Assembly (NCBI RefSeq): GCF_028372415.1
Contig: NC_092875.1
Span: forward strand, 410,389,739 to 410,453,738
From: Notamacropus eugenii
Taxonomy: Eukaryota > Chordata > Mammalia > Diprotodontia > Macropodidae
DNA: 64,000 bases
Direction: 5' to 3'
Shown here: positions 33,755-44,879 of the stretch, in pieces
How positions within the stretch are numbered: the stretch's first letter is position 1
How the letters are laid out: the number at the start of each line of letters is the position of its first letter
Made by a program: the position numbers and the translations under genes
Notes under the pieces: model-generated
Seen by the model: only the letters and a program-made list of their open reading frames with translations
What the model was told of the DNA's origin: nothing
The model's database searches: none

Positions 33755-33958
33755 TATTTTTATTTTATTGTCATTAATAGCTGCCATTTCAATTCTGTGT
33801 AATTATTTTCATTCCTGGGATACAGATGAGGAAAAACTGAGGCTCAGTAACTTGCTTTCAGTCACAAAGCTGTTATTTATAAGAGTTAAAACCCAACTCT
33901 AGTAATCTTAATGACTCCAGGTTTGAGACTCTTTCCATTATACCATACTGCCTTATTC
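33755..33958 (-). mobile_element. MIR SINE
   Basis: Reverse on +: 'cagatgaggaaaaactgagg', 'ctcagtaacttgctttcag', 'taatgactccaggtttgag', 'ttccattataccatactgcc'. Confidence 0.7.
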
Positions 33959-35625
33959 ATGCAATATGTATTTACAGAATACTAATGCACAATTCTAGTT
34001 GTGAAAATAGTGCTTCTTAAGGAGTTACACATCCATGCTGGAAATTTTGCTAGCTGAGCCATGAAATTTGGGATGTTATTGAAGATGAAAAAAGTAACAA
34101 TTTTAATATAAATCTTTCTGGTTGACATATATAGTATAAGTATGTTTATTCCTTTTCTGTGAGTATATGCCTTTCTCAAAGAAAGAGGTGAAGTCTTTTC
34201 CCTCCTCAAATTCCTATAGTGCCTTGAATACGATGGTCATGGGAAAAATATTTGCTGATTAACTGAAATTAGAAGTGCTGCCCTTAAGTTAGAATATTTA
34301 TTTCATTTTTCATTCAAATGGAACTGAAAATTTGAACTAGTATAATATGACCAGTTTCCAAACAAAGGGACCTTACAGTGCCCCCAGATTCCTGAATGAA
34401 AGAGCAAGAGGTCAGCTAATCCTACTAAGCTTCCATGAAGTCAGACAAGGTTTAATTTTTAAGACACTGATTGCATTTCACTTTTGTTTGAAGTTTGCCC
34501 CCAAATCAATAGTTAAATGAATCAAACCTCAGCCTCCATAGCAGCTAATTGTGAAATTAAATTCTCTCCACATAGGGAATTTTTAGTGTTTGCAGCAACG
34601 TTTTGTCAGCAGTTTTCTTGCTATTTAAAAGATCAGTGTCTAATAGGATTAAGGTAGATAATCAAATCAAAAACTCAGACCTGGGTAGACTGTTTTGATG
34701 CCTTGGTAGTACTTCCACAATGCATATGAATGAAAGCTGTTCCATAGCTGGGGTGAGAGTTAGTGTACTGCTCAGATAAGCCAGTAATACTCAGTATTTG
34801 GGGGTGTAAGTTAACACCTAAATTGTTTCTGGGGGCAGGGGAGGATTTCAGCAAAAAGAGAAAATCTGACTGAGCTGAATGCAGGGGGTGGGGCACACAA
34901 AACATGGATGAGGGTGAGGAAGCAATGCAGTTTTGTGCAATAATTTAGGGGATTTGTCCATGTGATGAAAGTACCTTACAATTATAAAGGGCTTTACATA
35001 CATTAATTCATCCTGTGTCAGAACTTGATGGTGCTATAGGGCTAAATGGGAAAGAAGGATCAGCTGTAGGCCAGAGGCTGAGGGCAGGGAGGAGCGGAAG
35101 GAGCAGGTGTTTACCATTCCTTTGTAAAGGTGTCAGCCACCTTACTGCTGGTATTTTGGCAAAGTGTGGGGGGCAGTGTAATGAAGGGGGTGTGCATTAA
35201 GAACTAACGTTAAAGCAGTAAGAGCTTTTGGTTTAATGAAGAGAAAGTGGAGAGAAGTCTGAGGGCACACTAGAAATAATGAAAAACGCTTGTTGAGTCC
35301 TTGGAGGTTTCAAAAGATTGTGAAAACAGTGATGGGGGTACCTTGGACAGAGTATACCACTTCCATCTTGCAGCCTTCAGTTGTCTCAGACAGGAAAGGG
35401 TTAGGAATCCAAGGAATGAATTTCAGACCATTTGAAACCTGGGAAGGATTTTGAAAATCAAACTCCTCCCCTCCAACCTCAACCCTTCACCTCACAGTAC
35501 TTTCTTCTGTCTTATTTATGCAGAACAACTAGAGTCTTTTTCTTTTAGATTTTTTTGGGTGGGGTTACAGTGGAATGGGTAAGAAGAGAGTTAAATCACA
35601 CCACATAGGCAAAATACGTAGATGT
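33959..35625. other. No recognisable gene or repeat
   Basis: Includes a G-rich patch at 34825-34900 and another at 35050-35190 but no CpG-island character. Frames of 61-76 aa show no domain. A short 'gctttacatacattaattc' near 34990 may be a MIR scrap. Confidence 0.4.
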
Positions 35626-35629
35626 TTTA

Positions 35630-35880
35630 GGATATGGCTAGAGCACTAGACCTGGAGTGTGGAAAACCTACCTTTGAAGCTAGCCTCAGGCATTTGCTAA
35701 GTAAGTGCCTGCCTCAGTTTCTGCAATTGCAAAATGGGAAAAATAATTGCACTTGTCTCCAAGGGTTGTAGTAATGATCAAATGAAATAATAGGTCTTCT
35801 CTGAGAAAGAAGGATCAACAACCGTAACAAAATGAGATAATATTTATAAAATGTTTCAGTGCGAGGTTAATAAATCCTAT
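35630..35880 (+). mobile_element. MIR SINE with internal duplication of the 3' part
   Basis: 'agagcactagacctggag', 'ctcagtttctgcaattgc', 'tgatcaaatgaaataatag'. A second 'aatgagataatatttataa' about 55 bp later repeats the same 3' segment, followed by 'taataaatcctatcc'. Confidence 0.65.
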
Positions 35881-35884
35881 CCTT

Positions 35885-36060
35885 CCTTTAGGTAGAAGGG
35901 GACTCAAAGGCCAACTCATCCAATTCATATCTGACTAGGAAGTGTTTCTGTGAAATCCACAACATAACGACAGCTTAGCCTTTGCTTAAAAACTTCAAGC
36001 GAAGGAAAACCAGTTACTTCTCAAAGCATCCCCTTCTCTAGTTCTTCATAACAGAAACAT
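35885..36060 (-). mobile_element. L3/CR1-like 3' end, antisense
   Basis: 'aaaggccaactcatccaatt' and 'ccagttacttctcaaagcat' then 'ccccttctctag' parallel the antisense L3 3' UTR. Decayed. Confidence 0.4.
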
Positions 36061-37085
36061 TATGTCCCTGAATTGATGAAAAGAATTTAGCTGTTGTGGC
36101 AGGGAGGGAAGTATTGTATTTGAAACACAGGACATAACTTCAGTCTTTGCTTTGCTACTGATGCCATGTGTTGTTTTTAAGTGTAATGCTTCGGTCCTTT
36201 TGTTACACGCAATTTAGAATGAGAATGTTGTCAAGTGTCCTTTCTGGTTATAAGAGAATTATTTCTATTTATCCTTTAGTACTCTTTGGGTATTACTTGT
36301 AACATGGCTCTCCTTTGCTTGAGAACCAACTTAGGATGTTTCATAACAAAACATTTTTAATGCCCTTAAGTGACTATTGATCTAGTGTGAGATACACTGA
36401 AGAAATAAACACCAGTTTAGCCTCATCCACGTACATTTCGATTAACCACAATGTTGATTCATAATGCATTTTTCATACATTTAGTGTCTTGAAATTGATC
36501 CTCATTCAGTGACAAGAAGTCAAATTGATTTGTTATTCTGGACAACATGTTGCTAAATTCTCTATCTACTTAATATCTGCATCTTACACAGGTGACTGCA
36601 CCAAATCTTTTCTTAATTAAGTTACCTGTCAATTAATTTCTAAATGTTTGCTATATTTACTGTCCACTTTCATTGACTTACTTCTGTAACATTATCTGTT
36701 GCCATCTCTATTGGAGATAAAATAACATTTTTTATTTTAGTTTTTTCTTCAAAGTCTACAAGCTTTTTTTTAAGGAAAAATTATGAAGTATGAGTTAATA
36801 AATTCAAGGGTGAAATTCTTATTTTAATATTATATACAAACCTAATTGCATCCTATATATAGTTTAGATTAGGAGTCTATAAACTCTTTAGTCCTGAGTG
36901 CTGACAGCTGGAGTATTCAATGCCTCCTAAATGCCACTGACATAGACTTAGGACATAGAGCGGGTAATACGACAAAAAAGAGATGGGTGAAAAGGAAGGA
37001 GTAGGGTATAGCTTTGATATTTTCCTTTTATCCTTCCTTCTCTCCTTCCCCCATCCCCTGCCTATTCCTTTTGTAGGAAAATTTT
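36061..37085. other. Repeat-poor AT-rich block
   Basis: No recognised repeat in about 1 kb. 36340-36720 is rich in TTAATTAA/AATTAA and TGATT-type motifs. No coding frame. Confidence 0.4.
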
Positions 37086-37300
37086 TTATCCAGAAATTAA
37101 CAAGTATTTGAGGATATTATACTCTGTGCTTCAGCACTGTGCTAGGCACGATCAGGGATGGAAATATCATGGACTTAGAGCTACAAGAGGCCTCAAAGGT
37201 TCCTTAGTCTAACTCCCTTATTTTATAAATGAGGTGACTGAGACTTGGGGAGGTTGTGACTATAAATACACAATGCACTGACCATGACTAAAGTAGTAGG
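37086..37300 (-). mobile_element. L2 tail followed by a MIR fragment
   Basis: 'cactgtgctaggcacgatc' (antisense L2), then 'gaggcctcaaaggttcctta', 'ttttataaatgaggtgac', 'tgagacttggggagg' (antisense MIR). Confidence 0.55.
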
Positions 37301-37404
37301 CAAATCTATTTTGGAAATATTAGGAAGTAGTATTAGGAAGTCTATACTTCTTTATGGAATCATCACATTCTTATCATTAAATCTGGATAAAGTATCACTG
37401 GTAA

Positions 37405-37565
37405 ATTGGAATAAATGAATAAATTATTTATTAAGTGCTTTCTATGTGCAAAGCAATATGCTAGGAGCTAGGATATAAATAAAAAGGATGACAATCCCTG
37501 CTCTCATGGAGCTCCCATTCTAATGGGAAAGACAATTCATTAAAGATTGTAGATGCAAATCAAGT
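37405..37565 (-). mobile_element. L2 LINE 3' end
   Basis: 'ttatttattaagtgctttc', 'tgctaggagctaggatata', 'tcatggagctcccattctaa'. Confidence 0.7.
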
Positions 37566-37739
37566 GGAAAGTTACTTGGCAAAGCAGAGAGTAATGCCTC
37601 TTTATTAATATTTACATGTATAAAATTATATTGGTTTCTGATGTAGAACTATTTATTTTTCAATACCAAATTCTCTACAAGACTTAATTTAAATCCAGTT
37701 ATTTAGAGGAAAACGTTTCACATAACATTGCAAATTTAG

Positions 37740-37875
37740 GATAATGAGTTTCTAGCTGGAAAGGATAGAGATCATGTAGTTCAACTCCATCTTACAGATA
37801 AGGAAACTGAGACCCAGAGAGGTGAATTAATATCCCCAGAGTTACACAGATAAGTATCAGATGCAAGGTCTTTGA
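37740..37875 (-). mobile_element. MIR SINE fragment
   Basis: 'tcatgtagttcaactccatc', 'ttacagataaggaaactgag', 'acccagagaggtgaatta'. Confidence 0.65.
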
Positions 37876-37984
37876 CTATACAACAAAATTATGGAAAATG
37901 GTATGTCACCAACAATTATCATCGACTGTGTTCTATGTGGTACAATTTTGTTACATTGTCTTCAAATTATCTCTTTGTGATACT

Positions 37985-38185
37985 ATTAGGGATTTTCTCA
38001 GCAAATATATTGGAGTGGTTTGCCTTTTCCTTCTCTAGCCCATACAGTTGAGGAAACTGAAGCAAGCAAGGTTAAGTGACTTGCCTAGGATCACACTTAA
38101 GCATTTGAGGCTGAATTTGAAATATAGTCAGGTATTCCTAACTCTAGGCTCAGCACCCTATCCACTGTGCCACCTAGTTGCCCAT
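37985..38185 (-). mobile_element. Mar-1 type CORE-SINE
   Basis: 'gattttctcagcaaatat', 'gttgaggaaactgaagcaag', 'gacttgcctaggatcacac', head 'tatccactgtgccacctag'. The distal BovB tail is truncated. Confidence 0.75.
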
Positions 38186-38214
38186 GTGGTACTCTAGGAA
38201 TGTCCTTTAAAATT

Positions 38215-38900
38215 GTATTGATTTATTTAGTTTTACATCACCAGCATTTTCTCATGTATCCTTTTCCCTCCTAGAGAGTAAAGCCTTCTTAAATAATATT
38301 AATAATAGTGATAATGAAGGGAAAAATTAAGTTAAATATATTTTTAAAAAGTAGCATTATATATGCAATATTCCCTCACTTACAACACCCCCATACTTTA
38401 CAGAGAATCAGGAAGAGGAACCTTCCTACATGTCTTCTTTGGAGAAGAGCTTGGTTGGTGAAATATTGTAGAATTCAGTTTTTTATTGTTTATTGTTCTA
38501 TCACTTTACACTGTTGTGAACACTGTTTTTCTGGTTCTGCTTACTTTGCATTAGTTCATGTAAATTTGTACATGCTTCTATGTAATATCATTCATCATTT
38601 TTTGTAGTGCAATAATATTCCATCACCATTATGTATCACAACTTTTTTTTTACCATCACTCCACTTTCTTTCCAGTTCTTTACTACTATAAAATGTATGG
38701 CTATAAATACTTTTGTATATATGTCTCCTGTTTTTGTGATTGATCTCCTTGTGGTATTTACCTAGCGTTATAATTTCTGGTTCAAAGGATACAGAAATTT
38801 TAGTCATTTTATTCAAATCTCTTCAGATTGCTTTCTATAGAATGGTTGAACTAATTTTTGGTACTACCAATACTTCATTAGTATGCCTCATTTTTCTAAT
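38215..38900 (-). mobile_element. L1 LINE 3' end, old copy
   Basis: The antisense landmarks of the marsupial L1 3' region are present: 'tgtgaacactgtttttctgg', 'tgcattagttcatgtaaat', 'tgcaataatattccatcacc', 'ctataaatacttttgtatat', 'tggttcaaaggatacag'. The same order is found at 40190-41076, which is less eroded. Frames of 73-99 aa over it are readings of this relic. Confidence 0.65.
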
Positions 38901-39465
38901 AAATACATTAAAAACATAATCCTTTATAATAATGTCTAAAAGTGTTAATAGGTCAATTTCCTTGGTTAAAAAAAGACAATATCTAAATTGGGATTGACCC
39001 TTCTAGAAACAAAGGTGAACCCCAGAAGTCGGTACAGAGTTCCTCATTTAGCTTTTGAATTCATCTGTTCCTTGTCCATCATGAACTTGACCTCCAAAAT
39101 AGACTTAAGTATCTTGAAAGCAAGGAATGTCTCATTTAATGTTTGTATTTCTAATGTGTGGATTGGTAATTTATACACCATAGGCCATTGTTGCTCTCCT
39201 TGTTTTCATTGGAGTTCTTATTTTATTCTGTGGTATATGTTATAAACAATGGCTGATCATAACCATTTGAAAGGGGTAATATGTGAGAAAGGACAGTGTT
39301 GTTTAGCCACTGACAGTCAATATAGCATCTATATACTGTGATCCAAATCTTTTGGAGATGGGAGTGGGGGGATAGAGAAGTCTGTTAGCGTATTATAACC
39401 AATAACCTAGTATTACCCTTGACAACAACTTCTTGCCTAGCCTTGTAGACTAGCAACATGAACCT
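38901..39465. other. No recognisable gene or repeat
   Basis: The 85-aa frame at 38988-39245 has no recognised domain. Confidence 0.4.
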
Positions 39466-39469
39466 CAAG

Positions 39470-39600
39470 TAGAGTGGGTGACACTAAGCATCTTGTAGGC
39501 TGCATATTGACTTAGAAAACCACTGTCCGATTGTAGTTTAATTTATTTTCTTAAATATTTCCCAATTCCATTTTAATCTGGCTCAGTCCAAGGTAAGATA
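39470..39600. mobile_element. hAT-like non-autonomous element, partial
   Basis: 'ggctgcatattgacttagaa', 'ttaaatatttcccaattcc', 'ttttaatctggctcagtcc' give the reverse of the interior of the 41185-41395 element ('aggttaaagtgtaattggg'). Confidence 0.45.
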
Positions 39601-39719
39601 ATATTGGAGATAGGAGAAAGGGTAATTAAGGATGCCCAATTCCCAAAATTTAAAAGATAAGGAAAATAATGGACTTAGAAAGATAGCTTCAGTTTTAGTA
39701 GTTATTAACTCAATAGATG

Positions 39720-39900
39720 TGCTCAGTCAAGAAATTGAACATCTATTGGCCTGTGCATTTTAAGGCATATGAAGAAATAAAAGACATAGTTTTGTCTTCT
39801 AGGAATATGTAGTCTAATTGGAGAGAGGACATGCACAGATGAGGAGTGAAATAACATTGTGAAGAACAGCATGTGATAAATGCCAGACGAAATCACGTGG
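39720..39900 (-). mobile_element. L2-like fragment
   Basis: 'ttgtcttctaggaatatg', 'tagtctaattggagagagg' resemble the antisense L2 region after its tail. Weak. Confidence 0.4.
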
Positions 39901-40189
39901 AAAATAATTTCTACTGGTACTTAGAGGAAGGGACCCAGAGTGGGTTTTTCCTCAGCCAGTGCCCTGTTTTGGCTACTGTGGCCCACTTCACACTTTGAGG
40001 CTCTATGGATATAGGAATTCCTACCTGGAGAAGCAAGGCAAAGTCATAGATGGAGCACTTCTATTTATATTATTCATTATACATTGAAACTCTGAATGTG
40101 ATTTCCTTTTTGAGTTGCTCTTTTTCTTAAATAGAAAAATTCTTTTAAATAATTAAAACATATTTCTCAAATATTTTAAAAATTAAATT

Positions 40190-41076
40190 ATTTTATTTTT
40201 TTTCAGTGTTCTATAATCACTTCCATGTATCTTGGATTTTTCCCCCTCCCTCTCCTTCCTTCCCTTCTCCCTCTCTACTAGCTTTCTGAGATGGTGTACA
40301 GTCTCATATAGGTTCTACACATACATCCTATTAAATACATTTTCACCTTAGTCATGTTACATGGAAGAATTAAAATGAATAGGAGAAACCGTAAAACAAA
40401 ATAAAATAAAACAAAACATAATACAAAAGAAAATGGTCTACTTCAATCTGCAATCTAATTCCATAATTCTTTCTCTGAATGTGGAAGGTGTTTTGCCTCA
40501 AGAGTCCATTGGAAATTTTTTAAGTCCTTGCATTGCAATGAAGTACTAAGTCTACCAGAAGTATTTCTCATACACTGTGTTTGTTGCTGTGTCTCAAAGT
40601 TCTCCTGGTTCTGCTCCTTTCATTCAGCATCAGTTCATTTAAGTCTTTCCAGGCCTCTCTGAAGTCTTTCTGTTCACCATTTCTTATAGCACAATAGTAT
40701 TCCATTACATTTATATACCACAACTTGTTCAGCCATTCCCCAGTTGGTGTGCATCCCCTTGATTTCCAGTTTTTGACCACCACAAAGAGTGCTGCTATAA
40801 ATATTTTTGTTCATGTGGGACTCTTTCCCATTTCTATGATCTTTTTGGGATAGAATCCTGGAAATGATATTGCTGGATCAAAGGATATGCACATTTTTTA
40901 GCCCTTTGGGCATAGTTCCAAATTGCTCTCCAAAATGGTTGGATCAGTTCACAGCTCTGCCAGCAATGAATTAGTCTTCCAACTCTCTCACATATTCTCC
41001 TGGCTCTTCAAGGTCAACAAGGGGAGGGAGATAGCAATTCCCCCTCACTCCGCCATCTTGGCTCCTGAAAGTTCAA
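40190..41076 (-). mobile_element. L1 LINE with 5'-end-like and 3' ends joined
   Basis: The minus frame 40783-40568 encodes NKLWYINVMEYYCAIRN then EAWKDLNELMLNERSRTRR, which is the L1 ORF2 C-terminus (WHIYTMEYYAAIKN in human L1). Upstream codons give HCWQSCELIQPFWRAIWNY, matching the L1 CWWECKLVQPLWK zinc-knuckle-like region. The 3' UTR ends near 40195 in an A-rich tail. At the other end (41005-41076) the minus strand begins 'ggagccaagatggcggag', the classical start of an L1 5' UTR, yet only about 70 bp separate it from the ORF2 C-terminus. So about 5 kb of the body is missing. Confidence 0.75.
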
Positions 41077-41184
41077 GTAGCTTAAATATTTCTTAAGTAG
41101 AAGAAATACCTGTTAACACTTATATTAAAAATATAGTTAATTGTAATTATTTTTTTTGTTTGCATGAAAGGTAATGCAATATAA

Positions 41185-41395
41185 TTAGAGGTGTCAAGCT
41201 CACAGCACTGCAACACCCCCAGGAACAGTGAGAATCAGGTTAAAGTGTAATTGGGAAATATTTAATGAGATAAATAAAAGTACGATAGAACTTTGATATC
41301 ATTTTAAACAATTATGTCAGTATCTGGCCAACTGGGATTCTTATGTATGAATTAGTCACCTTTGTTTCTTTTTTGAGTTTGACAACACTGGTATA
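41185..41395. mobile_element. hAT-like non-autonomous DNA transposon with TIRs
   Basis: Starts 'gaggtgtcaagctcac' and ends 'gagtttgacaacactgg', which are inverted relatives of each other, about 210 bp apart. The interior carries 'aggttaaagtgtaattgggaa'-type sequence (41238-41258), repeated in the copy at 41505-41690. Confidence 0.55.
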
Positions 41396-41780
41396 GTAGA
41401 TAGAGATCTGGCCTTCCAGTCAGGAAGTCTTGGCTCTAAGTCCTGTTTCTGACACATATTGACCTTGACCCTCTTCAAAGAACTTAAATTCTGAGTGCTT
41501 TACTGGAGTTATCCAACTCTTGGCTATAAAACTCCCCTGTGGCTTGGAATTGGATTAAAATGTAATTTGGAAATGTTTAAAAAAAGGAAAAAATACATCA
41601 TAGGTAATATTAATTTATGCTTTTCTAATTCAAAATGTAGCTTGCAAGGAGCGTTTTGTATGTGAATTTAACAACATTGTTATAGACAACTCTCTGAGAT
41701 TATAAATTGCAGAGAAGGTGCCAACTCACATTTGGAGAAAGAGTTTCATATATTGGTGAAATCATACATTTATTCCTTAT
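41390..41780 (+). mobile_element. tRNA-like-headed SINE split by a DNA transposon
   Basis: Left piece: 'agtagatagagatctggcc', 'ttccagtcaggaagtcttgg', 'aattctgagtgcttt' (to about 41503). Right piece: 'agacaactctctgagatta', 'gcagagaaggtgccaactc' (from about 41686). Together they make the SINE seen at 17835-18060. Confidence 0.65.
41505..41688. mobile_element. hAT-like non-autonomous element nested in a SINE
   Basis: 'ggagttatccaactcttgg' at one end and 'gaatttaacaacattgtta' at the other are degenerate forms of the TIRs of the 41185-41395 element. The interior 'ggattaaaatgtaatttgg' aligns with its 'aggttaaagtgtaattgg'. So two relatives lie 110 bp apart. Confidence 0.5.
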
Positions 41781-43949
41781 CCTTTGCTTGAACGCTGAAT
41801 TAATAGTTTTCTTTGAATCACTGGTACTTATAACCTCATAATTCCCATGCTACAAATAAAATTTTATTTTTCCTTTGTAACCTTTGCTCAAGGTCTGAGA
41901 GTCATCCCCACTCCCCAAAATAATAATGACTTCTTACAAGGTCACTCTCAAGATAATTATTCTTACCTGAACTGGGTAAGCCGCCCATGTTGATATAATT
42001 GATATCTCTCTAGGTCACTGGTAGTACAGCATCTTTACGCTAATTACAAGAACCTGTCCATCATAGAGTCCTCTCCTTGTAAGAGTCACCTGCATCTGAG
42101 ACTAATGAGTGTCTGGAATGAGTGCCAAAGCCAAGGTGTAGGAACAGACCAGTCATGAGGAAAAAGACTGTTCACTCACTCAAACACAAATAATCTGGTC
42201 AATTAGTAGTCCTAAATCTTTAAAGTTGATAAGAAATGAGGCTTTGCTTGATAATGTTAGAAGTGGAGCTTTTTCTCTGTATAAGCAAGAACAATTTAGC
42301 TTCAAATGGAATCATTGCCTGTGACTCTCACATGGACACCCATATGGTCAATCCTCAACATCTGCATGTTTAACTTCTGCAACTTCAAACATTCACTCAT
42401 GATTTTATTAGTAACCTCCTTTTTTATTTTCTCCTTGATGGTGCACACAGTTAATCCTGGTAGAGAAAAAAAAATGAGAGGCACAATGCATGCAAATTTA
42501 GGGAGTGACTGGTATCCTACAAGGTATTTGGCTGCTCTTGTTCACTCCACCATTACAAAGAGCTCCCCATGCGTTCATCGCATATTTTCATTTTTTGCCT
42601 TTAAAGTTCAAGTTTCATGTTGCAATATTAGCCCCAAAGCATATTGCAATCTTTTAGGCTTTAAGCTCAAGTATGCAAAGTCAGTGATGTGACAGTGAAA
42701 AAATAAGTGTCAGATATATTTCATGAGGACTCATGGGCCTTGAGTTTGATGTTAATAAATTGACAATTAGTTATACTTAGAAAAAGGAGGAAAGGGTAGA
42801 TTTCAGGTGTTATGGAAAATAAACATGATCTGAAATCAGTTTTTGTTGGGGGGAGAGAGTAACACAAATGTCACAGAATTCTAGGAAATTACTAGGGAGA
42901 AAAATGTTTTGCATGTTACCAATTTTATTTTGAATACTGCATCTTAGTGGGTATTTCATAGTTACTGTGTTAGGAAAAGTGCATGCTATCAGAATTAATG
43001 TTTTCTAATAAAGAATTCTATGTAGAAAAGTGTATTTTCAGCAATGTCTCAGGAGCCTAAGCCCCTGCTTCCCACAGATTCAATGTATCAACATTCACAT
43101 TTATTTTTAAACTTTTGCAGTATTTCTAGGAGTGTTACTCAGCAAAGGTTGAGAATTGATTATACTAACATCGGCATATTGAAATTTGGTGGAGGGCCAG
43201 GAAATCTACAGATTTAAAGGAGCACACCCTTGCAGAAGCACCTGGAATTGGGAGTCCTGGCCTCTTATGTTTCATGCACTTGCTATCCATCTGAGAATTA
43301 TATGACTGTATGTAATATATTTCAATAAATCCCAATAGAATTTACATGAATCATGTGTTGAATTTTGCTCTCACTTTTTAGTAGTACAGAATTAACATTC
43401 ACTATACAACTAAATGTTTTAAGAATGTGTATCTCTAAATGCTGGGAAATTAGTAGGATAGCTCAATCAATTTTTCATGCCTTGAAATTTGCCCCATGAA
43501 CCTTGAACAGAAGTTTAGCACACTTAGCTGTAGCTGGATCCTGACCTTTCTCTAGGAAGCCCGAATCCCAAGTGAAATTTCAGACAATGGCTTTATTGTA
43601 TACTTATCAAACATCTGTTTTCCCTCCCCAGTGGATTAGATTCTTCAGCCAAGTTTTCAGGACTACCACCACCCCAAGAATTAGTCCTGGTTAGTGGCAT
43701 TTGATAGAAATATTCTTGCTCTGTCATTTCCCTTCAAATTCTGTTTTCATTGATTGAATTTCAGCAAATACTCTTATGGATCTGATTTTGATGAATCAAA
43801 TCACAATCCATTCCAACCCAACCATCCTTGGGTGATTCTTCTCTGTTATTCCAAAATTTTGTTTTAGGGAGTCTACCCAGCACTATGAAAGCCTTCTTTG
43901 CTTTCTGCTAACATCCTGAGCATACCAGTGGAAGACTCTGGTTGTCCAC
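41781..43949. other. No recognisable gene or repeat
   Basis: About 2.2 kb. The 128-aa frame at 42306-42692 and its 60-aa antisense have no recognised domain, no repeat match and ordinary composition. A chance origin is likely, though 42300-42700 is the longest unexplained open stretch here. Confidence 0.4.
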
Positions 43950-44070
43950 TTGTCACTCTTTGTGCTCATGTGACCTCAATCTCTCTGCTGTTATGTAGTT
44001 CCTTGATGTCATCATTTACTCCTGCCTTTTGTCAGAGTTCACCATTGGTTATATGTTTTAAGCTGCTCAT
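43950..44070. repeat. Unclassified repeat shared with 22225-22350
   Basis: 'atgtagttccttgatgtcat', 'catttactcctgcctttt', 'gagttcaccattggttatat' parallel the 22.2 kb copy. The 134-aa frame at 43898-44302 and the 128-aa one at 44095-44481 run through it and into the GATA tract, and are not credible genes. Confidence 0.4.
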
Positions 44071-44303
44071 ATCTGCCATGAACTGCCCTCTGCAATGCTC
44101 ATATTTAGTGCAGAAGCAATGGTATTTTGGGTCTCACCAGTATACAACAATACCAGTAAAATGTACATATTGGAGAAAATGGACCTTTGTTGTTATGGGA
44201 AGCTTAGGGTCAATAAAAATGGATTGCAACATCTTGAAAACAATCTACCTTGTTCTCCTTTTCAATTCAGGGCCCACTTTGATGGTCATTTGTATTATGT
44301 GAT

Positions 44304-44400
44304 CTATCTATCTATCTATCTGTCTATCTGTCTATCTGTCTATCACCTATCTATCTATCATCTATCTATCTATCTATTTATCTATCTATATCTATATATA
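44304..44400. repeat. CTAT/GATA tetranucleotide microsatellite
   Basis: Interrupted (CTAT)n with CTGT variants over about 95 bp. Confidence 0.9.
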
Positions 44401-44652
44401 ATGATGAAAAACTCTAAGGCTTCCATTCAGAGTCATGCAATCCAGAAAATAGGCACTCTTCATCTTAATGACATTCAGTAATGAAAATGGAATTAGGACT
44501 GCAAACAGAAAGAAAAAGGAAAAGATTGAAAAAAACCTTTTATTCTACTCTTTTTTCATTAAAGATATTTGAAACCACAGTACTTGATGCTAACATCACA
44601 ATCTCTGAAATTTTTACAGAGGAAGTAAAGAGAACAGAGCTGGAGAAAGTAG

Positions 44653-44674
44653 CTATATACATATACATATACAT

Positions 44675-44745
<71 letters not shown>
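44653..44745. repeat. ACATAT and TA dinucleotide microsatellite
   Basis: Starts as ACATAT units, becomes a pure (TA)n of more than 45 bp and closes with GAGAGAGA. The Tyr-Ile run of the 85-aa frame at 44481-44738 comes from it. Confidence 0.9.
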
Positions 44746-44746
<1 letters not shown>

Positions 44747-44879
44747 TCTATCTTATCTATGGAAGATCCAAGTTGGAGGCAATACAATTATGAAGACATT
44801 GAAGGACAAATTTATAGGATATCTACATGAAGAGAAAACTACCAAAAGCATGGATAAAACATCTTTGAATTCATTGAAA

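Noticed and set aside
40568-40783. 71-aa minus frame as a host gene
   Set aside because: It is the C-terminus of L1 ORF2 (MEYYCAIRN motif) within a degenerate L1.
42306-42692. 128-aa plus frame in unannotated DNA
   Set aside because: No recognised domain, no splice or promoter evidence, and a length compatible with chance in AT-rich DNA. Left as an unexplained open stretch.
43898-44481. 134-aa and 128-aa plus frames
   Set aside because: They overlap an unclassified repeat and run into the CTAT microsatellite (Ile-Tyr-Leu-Ser repeats). No recognised domain.
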